Below, piece by piece: positions 7,812 through 16,796 of a DNA stretch of 64,000 nt. Origin of the DNA: Gracilibacillus salinarum (GTDB lineage: Bacteria > Bacillota > Bacilli > Bacillales > Amphibacillaceae); assembly GCF_022919575.1 (NCBI RefSeq), contig NZ_CP095071.1, positions 1,736,001-1,800,000 of the forward strand, given 5' to 3'. Below the pieces are notes generated by a model that saw only the letters and a list, made by a program, of their open reading frames with translations, was not told the DNA's origin and made no database searches. The translations under genes and the position numbers were made by a program. Numbering within the stretch: position 1 is the first letter of the stretch; each line of letters opens with the position of its first letter.

Positions 7812-7943
7812 TTATATTTTTTCATTTTTATTTGGCTTTAATTTAGGAGGCTTTACAGGTGGACGTTCTACAGCTTCACCATATGTCTTTTTAATACTGC
7901 TTCCTTTTTTATCACTATTCTTTTTGTCATGTTTTGGAGGCAC
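7812..7943 (-). CDS. Short basic proline-lysine-rich protein
   Basis: A 43-residue frame starting at a GTG that shares its G with the TAG stop of the upstream membrane protein gene (sequence TAGTG). A strong AAAGGAGGTGA site lies inside the end of that upstream gene. The product is hydrophilic and basic: an N-terminal PPKHDKKNSDKKGSS, a central KKTYGEAVERPP and an ending KPPKLKPNKNEKI. The overlap and the perfect ribosome binding site argue for a real, translationally coupled gene. I do not recognise a family; the Pro/Lys-rich chain suggests an unstructured partner of the neighbouring membrane protein. Confidence 0.7.
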   Translation of the reverse strand: MPPKHDKKNSDKKGSSIKKTYGEAVERPPVKPPKLKPNKNEKI

Positions 7944-8710
7944 TAATGATTCACCTCCTTTATCGTTTCATCTAATTGGACTCTGTCAATTTCGTTTACA
8001 ACCAGCCTCGAATCCGCATCAAAAAAAGTACGGCTTATTGGCACACTGAAATCTTCTTTTATATGATGCAGTTCTTCTATCAGTTCGGTCCATTCCTTTT
8101 CATATTCCATGATGAACTGTTTTTTTTGTTTATCGTCAGCCGGAATAAAAGTCAGGCTGCCATAGATAGGATTCGTTTTCACATCAAGGTAATACATTTG
8201 AACGAGCAAACTTTGTTCGTTATTAGCTTCACTGGGCTGTTCCTCATTTTTTAAAATGAAAAATTTGTGCCAAACAGAAATACCCGGGCTAATCTTCGCA
8301 TGATTTTTCTTTAACCTTATGTTGTTTATGAGACCGATAAATAATGCGTAAATAGATGGAGCAATAATGGAGACAGCGATACTGCTGATGATCATAATGA
8401 TCGAAAAGGAAAAGATAAAAATAAACGGATCAATGTTATCTTTCAAGGTGGAGATCGAGTTAATATACGTGATATCAAACGTTGAGAAATACGTAATATC
8501 AAACGACGTTAAAATGAGATCTGTAAAAAAATACAGGATATTGAAGAACAAAATCGAGACTAGTATAGTGGGAATCCACAGCAGCGAGGTGATTGCGACT
8601 AATTCTGTGTTCGATTGCTGATTAGAGGTGGAAGTTCCCAAGCCTTTCGTAATTAAATAAGTAAGTACACCCGGAATACCTAAGATGAAAAAGGAAAAAA
8701 AAGCGTCCAC
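7943..8710 (-). CDS. Hypothetical membrane protein with a cytoplasmic tail
   Basis: A 255-residue protein with three or four hydrophobic stretches in the first 140 residues (FFSFFILGIPGVLTYLI, LLWIPTILVSILFFNILYFF, FIFIFSFSIIMIISSIAVSII and IYALFIGLI). A soluble C-terminal half of about 115 residues follows, rich in charged residues (MEYEKEWTELIEELHHIKED). It probably starts at GTG 8710 with a GGAAG-type site a little far upstream. The stop overlaps the start of a 43-residue basic protein, so the two should be made together. I do not recognise the family. Confidence 0.75.
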   Translation of the reverse strand: MDAFFSFFILGIPGVLTYLITKGLGTSTSNQQSNTELVAITSLLWIPTILVSILFFNILYFFTDLILTSFDITYFSTFDITYINSISTLKDNIDPFIFIFSFSIIMIISSIAVSIIAPSIYALFIGLINNIRLKKNHAKISPGISVWHKFFILKNEEQPSEANNEQSLLVQMYYLDVKTNPIYGSLTFIPADDKQKKQFIMEYEKEWTELIEELHHIKEDFSVPISRTFFDADSRLVVNEIDRVQLDETIKEVNH

Positions 8711-8791
8711 GTTGCATCACTTCCTTTTATCAGGATTCACTCTTTATTTTACCATATATTATCAGATATAGTTAGTTAATTCCACAGTAAT

Positions 8792-8904
8792 TGATAAAGT
8801 GAGACTTTGATCAGGGTGTTAGCGGCTGTTTACTCTCAATTAGCTTCTTTGTAATCTCGAAACTTGAAGTGAGAGACTTACAGACGGTTAGCACCGTGAC
8901 CAAT
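8792..8904 (+). repeat. Dispersed hairpin repeat family 1, copy A
   Basis: It begins GATAAAGTGAGACTTTGATCAG and ends ACAGACGGTTAGCACCGTGA. The inner part holds CTGT..CTCTC and GAGAG..ACAG arms around TTAGCTTCTTTG..CTCGAAACTTGAAG. Five further copies lie in this window in the same orientation. Confidence 0.75.
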
Positions 8905-8967
8905 GAAACCAGAAAATAAGAATGTCAACACGTCGCCTTTTTTCCACACTGTTATCAGACTTTCCAC

Positions 8968-9927
8968 TTAATACCCCTTATCATAATCGACTAAATTAAT
9001 ATCCACTGCGCCGGACTCCAGATAACGTCTTAAGTTAGGGATAAACACATCCCGGACAACACGTTGATCATAATATTCCGTTGAGCCAGCGGTATGCGGG
9101 GTAACGATGACATTATCCATCGTCCATAAAGGACTGTCTTCCGGCAAAGGCTCTGTTGCAAAAACATCTAAACCAGCACCTGCGATTTCCTTATGTTGCA
9201 AAGCCTGAATCAACTCTTCTTCTTTGACAATAGGCCCTCTTCCAATGTTAATCAGAAAAGCACTATTCTTCATCTGACGGAACGCTTCTGCACCAAACAT
9301 GCCGGTCGTTTCGTCGGTCAAAGGGAGCGTAATGACGACATAATCACATTGAGGCAAAAGCTCTGCCAGCTGATCCGGTGTATACATTGCATCGATGTGC
9401 TCTGCCGGCTTACCTGAGTGACGCATGCCGAGCACTTTCATCCCGAATGCCTTTGCAACTTTTGCTGTTTCCTGACCAATCGCACCAACACCGATAATGC
9501 CTATCGTTTTTTCATGGATTTCAAGTCGAAGCCCTGCATGGTGCCACGTTTTTTGCTGTTGTTGCCGCACATAGGCATGAATATTCCGCGTTAAACCAAG
9601 CATCAATGCAAAGATCGTCTCAGAGATCGGATAAGCATGTATACCATTGGCACTCGTCAGCATCACATTTCGTTGTTGCAATGCATCTAGTGGAAGGCTA
9701 TTCACACCCGCACTGAAGGTTTGTATCCATTTTAGTTTCTCGTTTTTCTCCAGCAAAATCGGGGCAATCGCCCTCTTCCAATGCAGCACCACCTCTGCCT
9801 CTTCCAGGCTAGCCTCGATCTTGTCCGTGTCCTTTGTGATCACATTCCACTCAGGTACTACTTGTTTGATTTCGTTAACTAATAATTCATTCAGATTCCA
9901 GTTGATTACTAATGTACGCTTTGTCAT
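8968..9927 (-). CDS. D-2-hydroxyacid dehydrogenase (NAD-dependent)
   Basis: A 319-residue cytoplasmic oxidoreductase of the D-isomer 2-hydroxyacid dehydrogenase family. The Rossmann motif is GIIGVGAIGQETA near residues 142-154. The catalytic arginine lies in NIGRGPIV (near 230), the glutamate in FATEPLPED (near 260) and the histidine in VTPHTAGST (near 278). The length fits the family. It could reduce glyoxylate, hydroxypyruvate or another 2-oxoacid; the substrate cannot be decided. The gene stands alone, with a good AGGAGG-like site upstream. Confidence 0.92.
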   Translation of the reverse strand: MTKRTLVINWNLNELLVNEIKQVVPEWNVITKDTDKIEASLEEAEVVLHWKRAIAPILLEKNEKLKWIQTFSAGVNSLPLDALQQRNVMLTSANGIHAYPISETIFALMLGLTRNIHAYVRQQQQKTWHHAGLRLEIHEKTIGIIGVGAIGQETAKVAKAFGMKVLGMRHSGKPAEHIDAMYTPDQLAELLPQCDYVVITLPLTDETTGMFGAEAFRQMKNSAFLINIGRGPIVKEEELIQALQHKEIAGAGLDVFATEPLPEDSPLWTMDNVIVTPHTAGSTEYYDQRVVRDVFIPNLRRYLESGAVDINLVDYDKGY

Positions 9928-10172
9928 CCAAATCCTCCTACGCTACTGCTTTGCTTTTAGTTTATCATGTTTTTCCTGAATTCTTCTATTAAAGAGCAAC
10001 CAGAGTAGAACTGCTTGGTTACTGCTAGAAAGAGCACCGGTATTGACATAAGAGTGCCTTTGATATGGTTGAGGGCTCATACAATTGATTCTTATGGACA
10101 ACTTTTGCCCTTTTCCTTTTCAACTGTCCACAATAACGGATTATATGATAGGAACATACATTTTTCTCTTTC

Positions 10173-10243
10173 TCTTAACTTGCCGGCTATGAGCTCTGCC
10201 ACACAAGACGCAGAGCAATTTTCAGGGCTTTGCTAAGCACATA
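10173..10243. repeat. Decayed end of the large palindromic repeat
   Basis: GAGCTCTGCCACACAAGACGCAGAGC and TTTCAGGGCTTTGCTAAGCAC are recognisable degenerate versions of the GCCACAGGACGCGAAGCC..TTTCCGGAGCTTTGCTTAACAC end of copy 2. Confidence 0.55.
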
Positions 10244-10326
10244 TTTCATATCAAAATAACCACAATAGCAGATAATCCTACTTTACATAACCCATTTCAA
10301 TTCAGCATGATTACCTTACATGATCA

Positions 10327-10360
10327 AAAAACAGACCTTCTTAAGTAAGAAGATCTGTTA
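10327..10360 (-). terminator. Terminator of the amidase gene
   Basis: Arms AACAGA..TTCTTA and TAAGAAGATCTGTT pair with a small interior mismatch. On the minus strand the stem ends in a T-run (complement of AAAAAA, 10326-10331). Confidence 0.7.
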
Positions 10361-10364
10361 TTAC

Positions 10365-11441
10365 TTATTGAAAATATTCCACCAGACCCTGCGTTATTCC
10401 CTGAGCCAGACCTACTTGGTAATCTTCGGTCTGAATCGTTAGCAGATCATGGGGATTTGTTATAAATCCTAACTCCAATAATAAAGCTTGATGCTGATTA
10501 TTACGCAGCACATAATAACCATCTTGCATCACGCCGCGATTCATTAATCCGGTATAATCGCTCACATCACTTTGCATCTGATAGGCCAGCTGGCGACTTG
10601 TTTCATCATAATAATGAACGCTTGTTCCATTAATGGCCGAGGAACTCATCGCATTAAAATGTAAGCTTAGAAATAAATCGGTGTTATAGGCGTTACTGAT
10701 CTGTACTCTTTGTTGAAGCGAGACGTAACGATCATCACTCCGCGTTAACAGAACATGTGCCCCGGCATTACGCAATGCGGTAGCAATGTCATCCGCAACC
10801 TGCAAGGTCAAATCTTTTTCAAAAACATCGCCTACACCAATAGCGCCTGGATCGATTCCACCATGTCCTGGATCAAGAATAATGGTTTTGCCTTCTAACT
10901 CCTCTGTACGCTGCTGATTAGAGACAGGCGGCTGCACCTCTGTTTCAGTTGATGGTGGCGTTGCCTGTTTATTGGTCAACCAGGAAGCGATCCAGCCGGT
11001 ACTCCCGTTTAATCGTTCGACTTTCACCCAATTCTTGCTCGTCTCTACCAAGTGATAGGTATCCCCATGTGAAGCAGAACCAATCATGCGATAGGTAGTA
11101 CCCGGACCCGAACGAATGCGCACGTTTTGTTTCGTAATAGTAATTTCTTCATCTTGGGCAGTTTCGTTCTCCGTATTCGCATCCTTCTTACCAATTACAT
11201 ACTGTGATGCTACCCAGCCTTTTTGTCCACCGAAATAAGTCTGGTACCAGCCGTAAGATTCCTCAAAGACCGATACATGATCACCTTGTTTCAGTTTTCC
11301 TATGACAGCACTATCAGATGATGGTCCCTCTCTGACCATGAGAACATCCGCATCGACTTCATAGACCTCGCTCGCACTGACGGAAACCGGCAATAAAAAG
11401 AATAGAAAAATTAAGCTGAAGATGATAACTCTTTTTGTCAC
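10365..11441 (-). CDS. Secreted N-acetylmuramoyl-L-alanine amidase with two SH3b domains
   Basis: A 358-residue exported autolysin that cuts the bond between N-acetylmuramic acid and L-alanine of peptidoglycan. A signal peptide covers about residues 1-23 (FSLIFLFFLLPVSVSASE). Two bacterial SH3 domains follow at about 25-85 and 100-160, each with a VREGPSS/IRSGPGT start and a GW(V/I)AS end. The zinc-dependent Amidase_3 domain spans about 183-358. Its zinc ligands are in DPGHGG, VFEKDL and SLHFNA, and the catalytic glutamate is in LLELGFITN. Likely role: wall turnover or cell separation. A terminator follows directly. Confidence 0.95.
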   Translation of the reverse strand: MTKRVIIFSLIFLFFLLPVSVSASEVYEVDADVLMVREGPSSDSAVIGKLKQGDHVSVFEESYGWYQTYFGGQKGWVASQYVIGKKDANTENETAQDEEITITKQNVRIRSGPGTTYRMIGSASHGDTYHLVETSKNWVKVERLNGSTGWIASWLTNKQATPPSTETEVQPPVSNQQRTEELEGKTIILDPGHGGIDPGAIGVGDVFEKDLTLQVADDIATALRNAGAHVLLTRSDDRYVSLQQRVQISNAYNTDLFLSLHFNAMSSSAINGTSVHYYDETSRQLAYQMQSDVSDYTGLMNRGVMQDGYYVLRNNQHQALLLELGFITNPHDLLTIQTEDYQVGLAQGITQGLVEYFQ

Positions 11442-11643
11442 AAAATCCCCCCTGTTGCATGTCTTTTAATCACTTAATTTTATATGTAATACAAAAATAG
11501 TAATTTCAATATAACAAAAATTGACTAATTCGTACATTTTTTTATATGACTTTTCGTCATGAAATTTGAATTTTGTCTATTGGAATATTATAGACTGACA
11601 GAAAATATAATGAGATTACATTATGTTTGAAGGAGTGACCGGT

Positions 11644-13071
11644 ATGGGAGCAATCTCAGGGGAAGAGTATATGAGTCGGATAAAACAGCGAAACGTTGAA
11701 TTATGGCATAACGGAGAGAAAGTTCAGAATTTCCTTACACATCCTGTCTTTCAAGGCATCATAAAAAGCCAAGCATCTTTATATGATATGCAATTGCAGG
11801 ATAGTACGATGACGTATCCTTCCCCCGAAACAGGTAATGCAGTTGGTCTCTCGTACATGAAACCATACACACAAGAGGACTTGATCAAACGAAGGAAAAT
11901 GGTGCAGAAATGGGCTAAAGTCAGTGGAGGTATGCTTGGTAGAAGCCCTGATTACATGAATACAGTATTAATGGCTTTTGCCGCTTCGACAAAATTATTA
12001 CAAGGGGAAGAAAATTGTTTTCCTCAACATCTTCAACAATTCTATCAAACTGCTAAGGAACAGGATCTATCTTTTACTCATACATTTATCAACCCTCAAG
12101 TCAACCGTTCGCAGCTTTACTTTGAAGATTCAACAGAACCAATTGCAGCAAAAGTTGTGGAAGAGAACAAGGATGGCATTGTCATCAAAGGAGCACGTTT
12201 ACTTGCCACACAAGGAGGCATTACCGATGAAGTGCTTGTATTCTCTTCTGGCGGTATTTCGGAAGAAGCATTAGGATATGCATTCGCTATTCCCAGTGAT
12301 ACAAAAGGTTTAAAGTTCATCAGCAGATCTTCCTTTGTTGGTGGTGCATCTACATATGATCATCCGTTAAGCGCTCGTTTTGAGGAAGCAGACTGCCTTG
12401 TCGTATTTGATCATGTAACGGTTCCTTGGGAGCGGGTATTTTTTTATAACAATATAAAAGTTTCCAATAACTTCTTAATGAACAGTGCGTTCGTTCCTTT
12501 TGCCATGCACCAGATTGTCAGCAGACAAATTGTAAAGACACAATTTGTCGTTGGGTTGGCAGAATCAATTGTATCGGCCATTCATATCAGCGAATTTCCC
12601 CACGTGCAGGAAAAAATGGCGGAACTCATCATGACGTTAGAAACAATGGAAGCCTTACTTCTCAAAGCAGAAACAAATGCAGCGATAGATGAATTCGGTC
12701 TGATGCGACCAGAGACCACCCCGCTCAAAGTGGCAACATCCACCTTCTCCAAAGGATACAGTCGATTAACCGAAATCATTCAACTCTTAGGTTCCAGCGG
12801 ACTAGTATCGATTCCAACCGAAGCAGATTTCAAAGCAGAAATTAGACCTGATCTTGATCACTACCTCCAATGCGCCACACTAGACGCAAAAGAACGTGTG
12901 CAATTGTTTCGTCTTGCCTGGGATGCAACAATGAGTGCGTTCGGCAGCAGACAGATTCAGTATGAACGCTTTTTCTTTGGAAATCCCCATCGTCTGTTAA
13001 GTGAACTGTATCGAAGCTATGAAATCCAGAAACATACTGATTATATTGATAGCTTTTTACGGGATGAATAA
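11644..13071 (+). CDS. HpaB-type flavin-dependent aromatic monooxygenase
   Basis: A 475-residue protein of the 4-hydroxyphenylacetate 3-hydroxylase oxygenase family, which uses reduced flavin and oxygen to hydroxylate phenolic rings. Family features include the N-terminal YMSRIKQRNVELWHNGEKV, HPVFQG, TFINPQVNRS, the flavin-binding VPWERVF and the C-terminal DYLQC-like DHYLQCATLDAKERV region. GAAGGAGTGA precedes the ATG at 11644; an ATG at 11623 lies upstream of that site. No HpaC-type flavin reductase is nearby, so it would need one encoded elsewhere. The substrate is not determined. Confidence 0.9.
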   Translation: MGAISGEEYMSRIKQRNVELWHNGEKVQNFLTHPVFQGIIKSQASLYDMQLQDSTMTYPSPETGNAVGLSYMKPYTQEDLIKRRKMVQKWAKVSGGMLGRSPDYMNTVLMAFAASTKLLQGEENCFPQHLQQFYQTAKEQDLSFTHTFINPQVNRSQLYFEDSTEPIAAKVVEENKDGIVIKGARLLATQGGITDEVLVFSSGGISEEALGYAFAIPSDTKGLKFISRSSFVGGASTYDHPLSARFEEADCLVVFDHVTVPWERVFFYNNIKVSNNFLMNSAFVPFAMHQIVSRQIVKTQFVVGLAESIVSAIHISEFPHVQEKMAELIMTLETMEALLLKAETNAAIDEFGLMRPETTPLKVATSTFSKGYSRLTEIIQLLGSSGLVSIPTEADFKAEIRPDLDHYLQCATLDAKERVQLFRLAWDATMSAFGSRQIQYERFFFGNPHRLLSELYRSYEIQKHTDYIDSFLRDE

Positions 13072-13444
13072 CAACGAAGCTGAGGCATCCGAAGAGTATG
13101 AAGACGAACAGTATTGACCACTTTAACTAAAAACGTATCTGCGCACTCAGCCATACAGCATGGAACCCAGCTTTCTATCGACCATTTCGCACCTACAATG
13201 CAATACTGATTTTTTAATCCAATTCTTTCAACGGACAGACTTGCTCAACTGCCTCATAGCTTTCATCATTTTCACTTTAGCATCTTCCTTTTTTCAAGTC
13301 AGATAACTTGTCAAGTACAATATTCATCATATAATGCCTTTCACCCATTTATCTTGCTATCCTATTACCCAAAATCTATTTTTTCTCATTTATGCAGTAC
13401 TATGTTACTATCAAGATGATCATACTCATGGAGTGAGAAAAAAT
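13072..13444. other. Intergenic stretch, possible short gene relic
   Basis: No intact gene. On the minus strand near 13230-13330, ATGATGAATATTGTACTTGAC begins a frame that would read on as KKEDAKVKMMKAMRQLSKSVR only after a shift, so it may be a broken short gene. The kinase promoter probably lies near the right end, but I see no clear boxes. Confidence 0.35.
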
Positions 13445-16400
13445 ATGTTACCGAAGTCATCAATAATTTTCTTTAAAGTATGCAGTATCCTGTTAGCATT
13501 TACATTTCTCTTAATTACGTTTCGATTAGTCTGGATTCATTACCATAAAGATACAAATCAGCCAATAATCGAAAATGGTGTACTCGATCTGAGAGAATGG
13601 ACATTAACAAACAAGGATACAATTGCTCTAGATGGGGAATGGGCTTTTTATCCCGAAACATTTATAAATAAGGAAACGAACGTTGATCTAAAAGAGAAAA
13701 GATTTATCGACGTTCCAAGTGATTGGAGCACGGAGTTAAACAGTAACCATTCCATCTCTTCTGGTTATGGATATGGAAGCTACCATTTAAAAATTCTTTT
13801 ACCTGATACAGATCATCTTTTTTACGGATTGCGCATGAACAATATACATACTGCTGCAACAATTAAGGTGAATGGAGAAACAATTGCCAGTATAAATAGT
13901 CCTGCAAGAACACAACAAGAACCAGCTACCTTTCGTGGTCCCCTGACAACTCGATTTTACATAGAGGAGGATGCTAAGGAATTAAATATTGTTATCCAAG
14001 CTTCTAACTATGAAATACCATTCTTCGGGGGAATTAACAGGTCCATCCTTTTTGGTACTGAAAAGGCAGTTACTAACCAAACAAATATGTTAGAATTCTT
14101 ACAGCTAGCGGTTATTGTTATCTTATTACTACATGCTTTTTATGCATTTGCATTATTTTTCCTAGGCAAAGGAGCACCACAAAAAGAATTGATGTACTTT
14201 GGCATCATGCTCTTACTAATGGCTTTTGGAAACGTAATAGATGATGAAGTGTTCTTACAATTACCATTTAATACCGAGTTTTCGTTTCGCTTGCTCATGT
14301 TTATCTTTATTGCAACATTATATGTTCTCATTTATTTTATTCATCATTTGTACAAAACCAGTGCATGGTTCATAAAAGTTTTATCCGTTAGTAACATTAT
14401 TTTGTCAGCCTTGACATTATTCCTTTTCCCATTCGAACATTTTGTGATACTAGTAATGATTCTATACATCTATTATTTCATTTCAATATCCTTTATGTTT
14501 ATTACTACATTCAGACACATCCTTAATGGCGATCGAAATGCTATCTTTATTTTATTATTTATTTGCAGCTATACGTCCAACATTATTTGGGGTGCTGCCA
14601 TTCAGACAGGACAAATTGAGTTTCCATTTTACCCATTTGATTTCTTTATCTCGATTGTTTTAATTGCTATTCTATTATTTAGAAGGCATATTGCGTTAGT
14701 GCAACTTTCTGAAGAGCAGACGGCCAAACTTATGGAGGAGGATAAGAAAAAAGATCAATTCTTAGCTAACACATCACATGAGATTCGTAATCCCCTGCAC
14801 GGGATGATTAATATTGCTCAATCTATTATTAATAAACACATAAAAACACTGGATAAAGAAACAACCAATAACTTGCACTTGTTAGTCCGGATTGGGCATC
14901 AACTCACGTTTACTTTAAATGACCTATTAGATATTACACGATTAAAAGAAAGACAAATTCACTTACAAAAAACACCTATCCAATTACATCAGGTAACAAC
15001 TGTTGTGTTGGAAATGATTCAGTTCATGTCAGATAATAAGTCTATTAAAATGAAAAATGAAATTCCTACTAATTTCCCACTAATACTGGCGGATGAAAAT
15101 CGAATCATTCGAATACTGTTCAACCTTGTTCATAATGCAGTCAAATTCACGAATTCTGGGCAAATTACAGTTCATGCAAAAGAGAACAATCATTATGCGA
15201 TGATATCGGTTCAAGATACAGGGATTGGTATAGGTCAACAAGAATTGGATAGGATCTTTGTCCCATATGAAAAATTAAGCAAAGAAGAGGTTGATAGTGG
15301 CGGGATGGGACTTGGATTAAATATTTGCAGGCAATTAGTAGAACTTCATGGTGGAACAATACAGGTAGAATCGGAAGTAGAAAAAGGAACCTCCTTTACT
15401 TTCAGCCTGCCATTAGCTGAGCTCTCTGAAAAGGAACTACCGTATTCTGAAACCAATTCCTTATGGAAGGACATCAAACCTTTAGCAACAAAATCAGGGC
15501 AGAAATCTGATTCAACTAGTTATCTGGCCAAATTGTTTATCATTGACGATGATCCGATCAATATTAAAGTGATTCGAAATTTACTAGAACATGACTATGA
15601 TATTGTTAGTACAACAGACCCCCGACTAGCCATCGACCTTATTGATGCTAGCTCGTGGGATTTGATCATAACTGATGTCATGATGCCTCATATATCCGGT
15701 TACGAATTAACCAAACAACTTAGAAAAAAATATACGATTTCAGAGCTTCCAGTCTTACTATTAACTGCCCGAAATCAGCCAGAAGATATATATGCTGGCT
15801 TTCAATCGGGTGCAAATGACTATATAGCCAAGCCGGTAGATGCTTTAGAATTACAGGCACGTGTCAAGGCACTCACTGAATTAAAGCAATCTATAGCAAA
15901 ACAGTTACAAATCGAAGCAGCTTGGCTACAGGCTCAAATCAAACCACACTTTATTTTTAATACATTAAATACAATCGCTTCATTAAGTCAAATCGATACT
16001 GAAAAAATGACGACATTATTACATGAATTTGGAACCTATTTATATAAAAGCTTCGATATTAAGAATACATTACCGTTAGTACCTTTAGAAGATGAGTTAG
16101 CATTAGTCGAATCCTATTTGTATATTAATAAGCAACGATTCCAAGACAAAATACGGATTGAATGGGAGTTAGAAGAGACATCAGACATCCAAATCCCACC
16201 GCTATCGATCCAAACCTTAGTTGAAAATGCCATCAAACATGGCATACTTAAGAAAAATACAGGAGGTATGGTCCGAATTGAAGGAATTAACCTGCATCAT
16301 TCCTACCAAATAAAGGTCTTGGATGACGGGGTTGGCATGCCTGCATCAACAATCCGTACGATTCTCAGCCAACATGGAGAATCTCATGGAATTGGATTAA

Positions 16401-16504
16401 TCAACACTAACAAAAGATTTGAAAAACTGTTTGGAAAAGGTATCTCCATCCAAAGTAAAGAGGGGAAAGGTACCGAAATAACTTTAGTTATACCACTATT
16501 ATAA
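13445..16504 (+). CDS. Hybrid sensor kinase with two kinase cores and an internal receiver
   Basis: A 1019-residue membrane kinase. Order: one membrane anchor (about 8-28); an outer jelly-roll-like domain (about 40-215, with LDGEWAFYPE and YGYGSYHLK); seven hydrophobic helices (about 215-420) of 7TMR-DISM type; a first kinase core with the H-box ANTSHEIRNPLHGM (His near 444), N-box NLVHNAVKFT and DTGIGIG/GMGLGL; a receiver (IIDDDPIN, phospho-Asp in ITDVMMP near 743, lysine in AKPVD); and a second, LytS/YesM-type core (QIKPHFIFNTLN near 834, LVENAIKHG, DDGVGM). Having HisKA and His_kinase cores in one chain is unusual. The start at 13445 follows GGAGTGAG. Its natural partners are the SARP regulators just downstream. 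Confidence 0.9.
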   Translation: MLPKSSIIFFKVCSILLAFTFLLITFRLVWIHYHKDTNQPIIENGVLDLREWTLTNKDTIALDGEWAFYPETFINKETNVDLKEKRFIDVPSDWSTELNSNHSISSGYGYGSYHLKILLPDTDHLFYGLRMNNIHTAATIKVNGETIASINSPARTQQEPATFRGPLTTRFYIEEDAKELNIVIQASNYEIPFFGGINRSILFGTEKAVTNQTNMLEFLQLAVIVILLLHAFYAFALFFLGKGAPQKELMYFGIMLLLMAFGNVIDDEVFLQLPFNTEFSFRLLMFIFIATLYVLIYFIHHLYKTSAWFIKVLSVSNIILSALTLFLFPFEHFVILVMILYIYYFISISFMFITTFRHILNGDRNAIFILLFICSYTSNIIWGAAIQTGQIEFPFYPFDFFISIVLIAILLFRRHIALVQLSEEQTAKLMEEDKKKDQFLANTSHEIRNPLHGMINIAQSIINKHIKTLDKETTNNLHLLVRIGHQLTFTLNDLLDITRLKERQIHLQKTPIQLHQVTTVVLEMIQFMSDNKSIKMKNEIPTNFPLILADENRIIRILFNLVHNAVKFTNSGQITVHAKENNHYAMISVQDTGIGIGQQELDRIFVPYEKLSKEEVDSGGMGLGLNICRQLVELHGGTIQVESEVEKGTSFTFSLPLAELSEKELPYSETNSLWKDIKPLATKSGQKSDSTSYLAKLFIIDDDPINIKVIRNLLEHDYDIVSTTDPRLAIDLIDASSWDLIITDVMMPHISGYELTKQLRKKYTISELPVLLLTARNQPEDIYAGFQSGANDYIAKPVDALELQARVKALTELKQSIAKQLQIEAAWLQAQIKPHFIFNTLNTIASLSQIDTEKMTTLLHEFGTYLYKSFDIKNTLPLVPLEDELALVESYLYINKQRFQDKIRIEWELEETSDIQIPPLSIQTLVENAIKHGILKKNTGGMVRIEGINLHHSYQIKVLDDGVGMPASTIRTILSQHGESHGIGLINTNKRFEKLFGKGISIQSKEGKGTEITLVIPLL

Positions 16505-16505
16505 C

Positions 16506-16538
16506 AAACCATCATGCGCTGCATGCATGATGGTTTTC
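16506..16538 (+). terminator. Terminator of the hybrid kinase gene
   Basis: AAACCATCATGC pairs with GCATGATGGTTT around a short loop, ending in TTTTC, starting just after the stop codon. The response regulator downstream therefore has its own transcript. Confidence 0.75.
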
Positions 16539-16664
16539 ATTGGTAAAATTGACCTTACATAGCTATCCAATAGGAAGTAAGGTGTCTCTTTTGAATTAAC
16601 TCGATGATTCATGTAATATTACTCTTGTAAATACCAAGCCAATTTTGGAATAGTAGATATATAA

Positions 16665-16789
16665 CCTCCTAAAACGACAATATTTTACCAACTAAAAATA
16701 TTGTAACGTTAGAAAATAGACATTTTCTAAACAAATTTTGCTCATCAATAGTTCGATCAGACTATTGATAAGCAAGGCGTTTTAGGAGG
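16665..16789 (+). promoter_or_regulatory. Structured leader that sequesters the ribosome binding site of the SARP regulator
   Basis: An outer 12-bp perfect inverted repeat, CCTCCTAAAACG (16665-16676) and CGTTTTAGGAGG (16778-16789), encloses three perfect 9-bp hairpins: CAATATTTT/AAAATATTG (16678-16703), TTAGAAAAT/ATTTTCTAA (16709-16730) and ATCAATAGT/ACTATTGAT (16744-16769). The right outer arm contains the AGGAGG site, 7 bases before the ATG at 16797. As RNA it is a four-way junction hiding the start of translation. Alternatively it is a 125-bp MITE with 12-bp terminal repeats and TAA on both flanks. Confidence 0.7.
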
Positions 16790-16796
16790 TAAGCAA

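Larger units (their letters stand above)
9928..10364. other. Intergenic stretch with decayed repeat sequence
   Basis: No supported gene. An open frame at 10015-10236 crosses the decayed repeat and lacks a ribosome binding site. The stretch ends at the amidase terminator. Confidence 0.55.

Noticed and set aside
7747..8254. Plus-strand open frames overlapping the membrane protein gene
   Set aside because: They are antisense shadows of the coupled minus-strand genes, which have good start signals.
10015..10236. Open frame of 73 codons
   Set aside because: It crosses the decayed repeat end and has no start signal.
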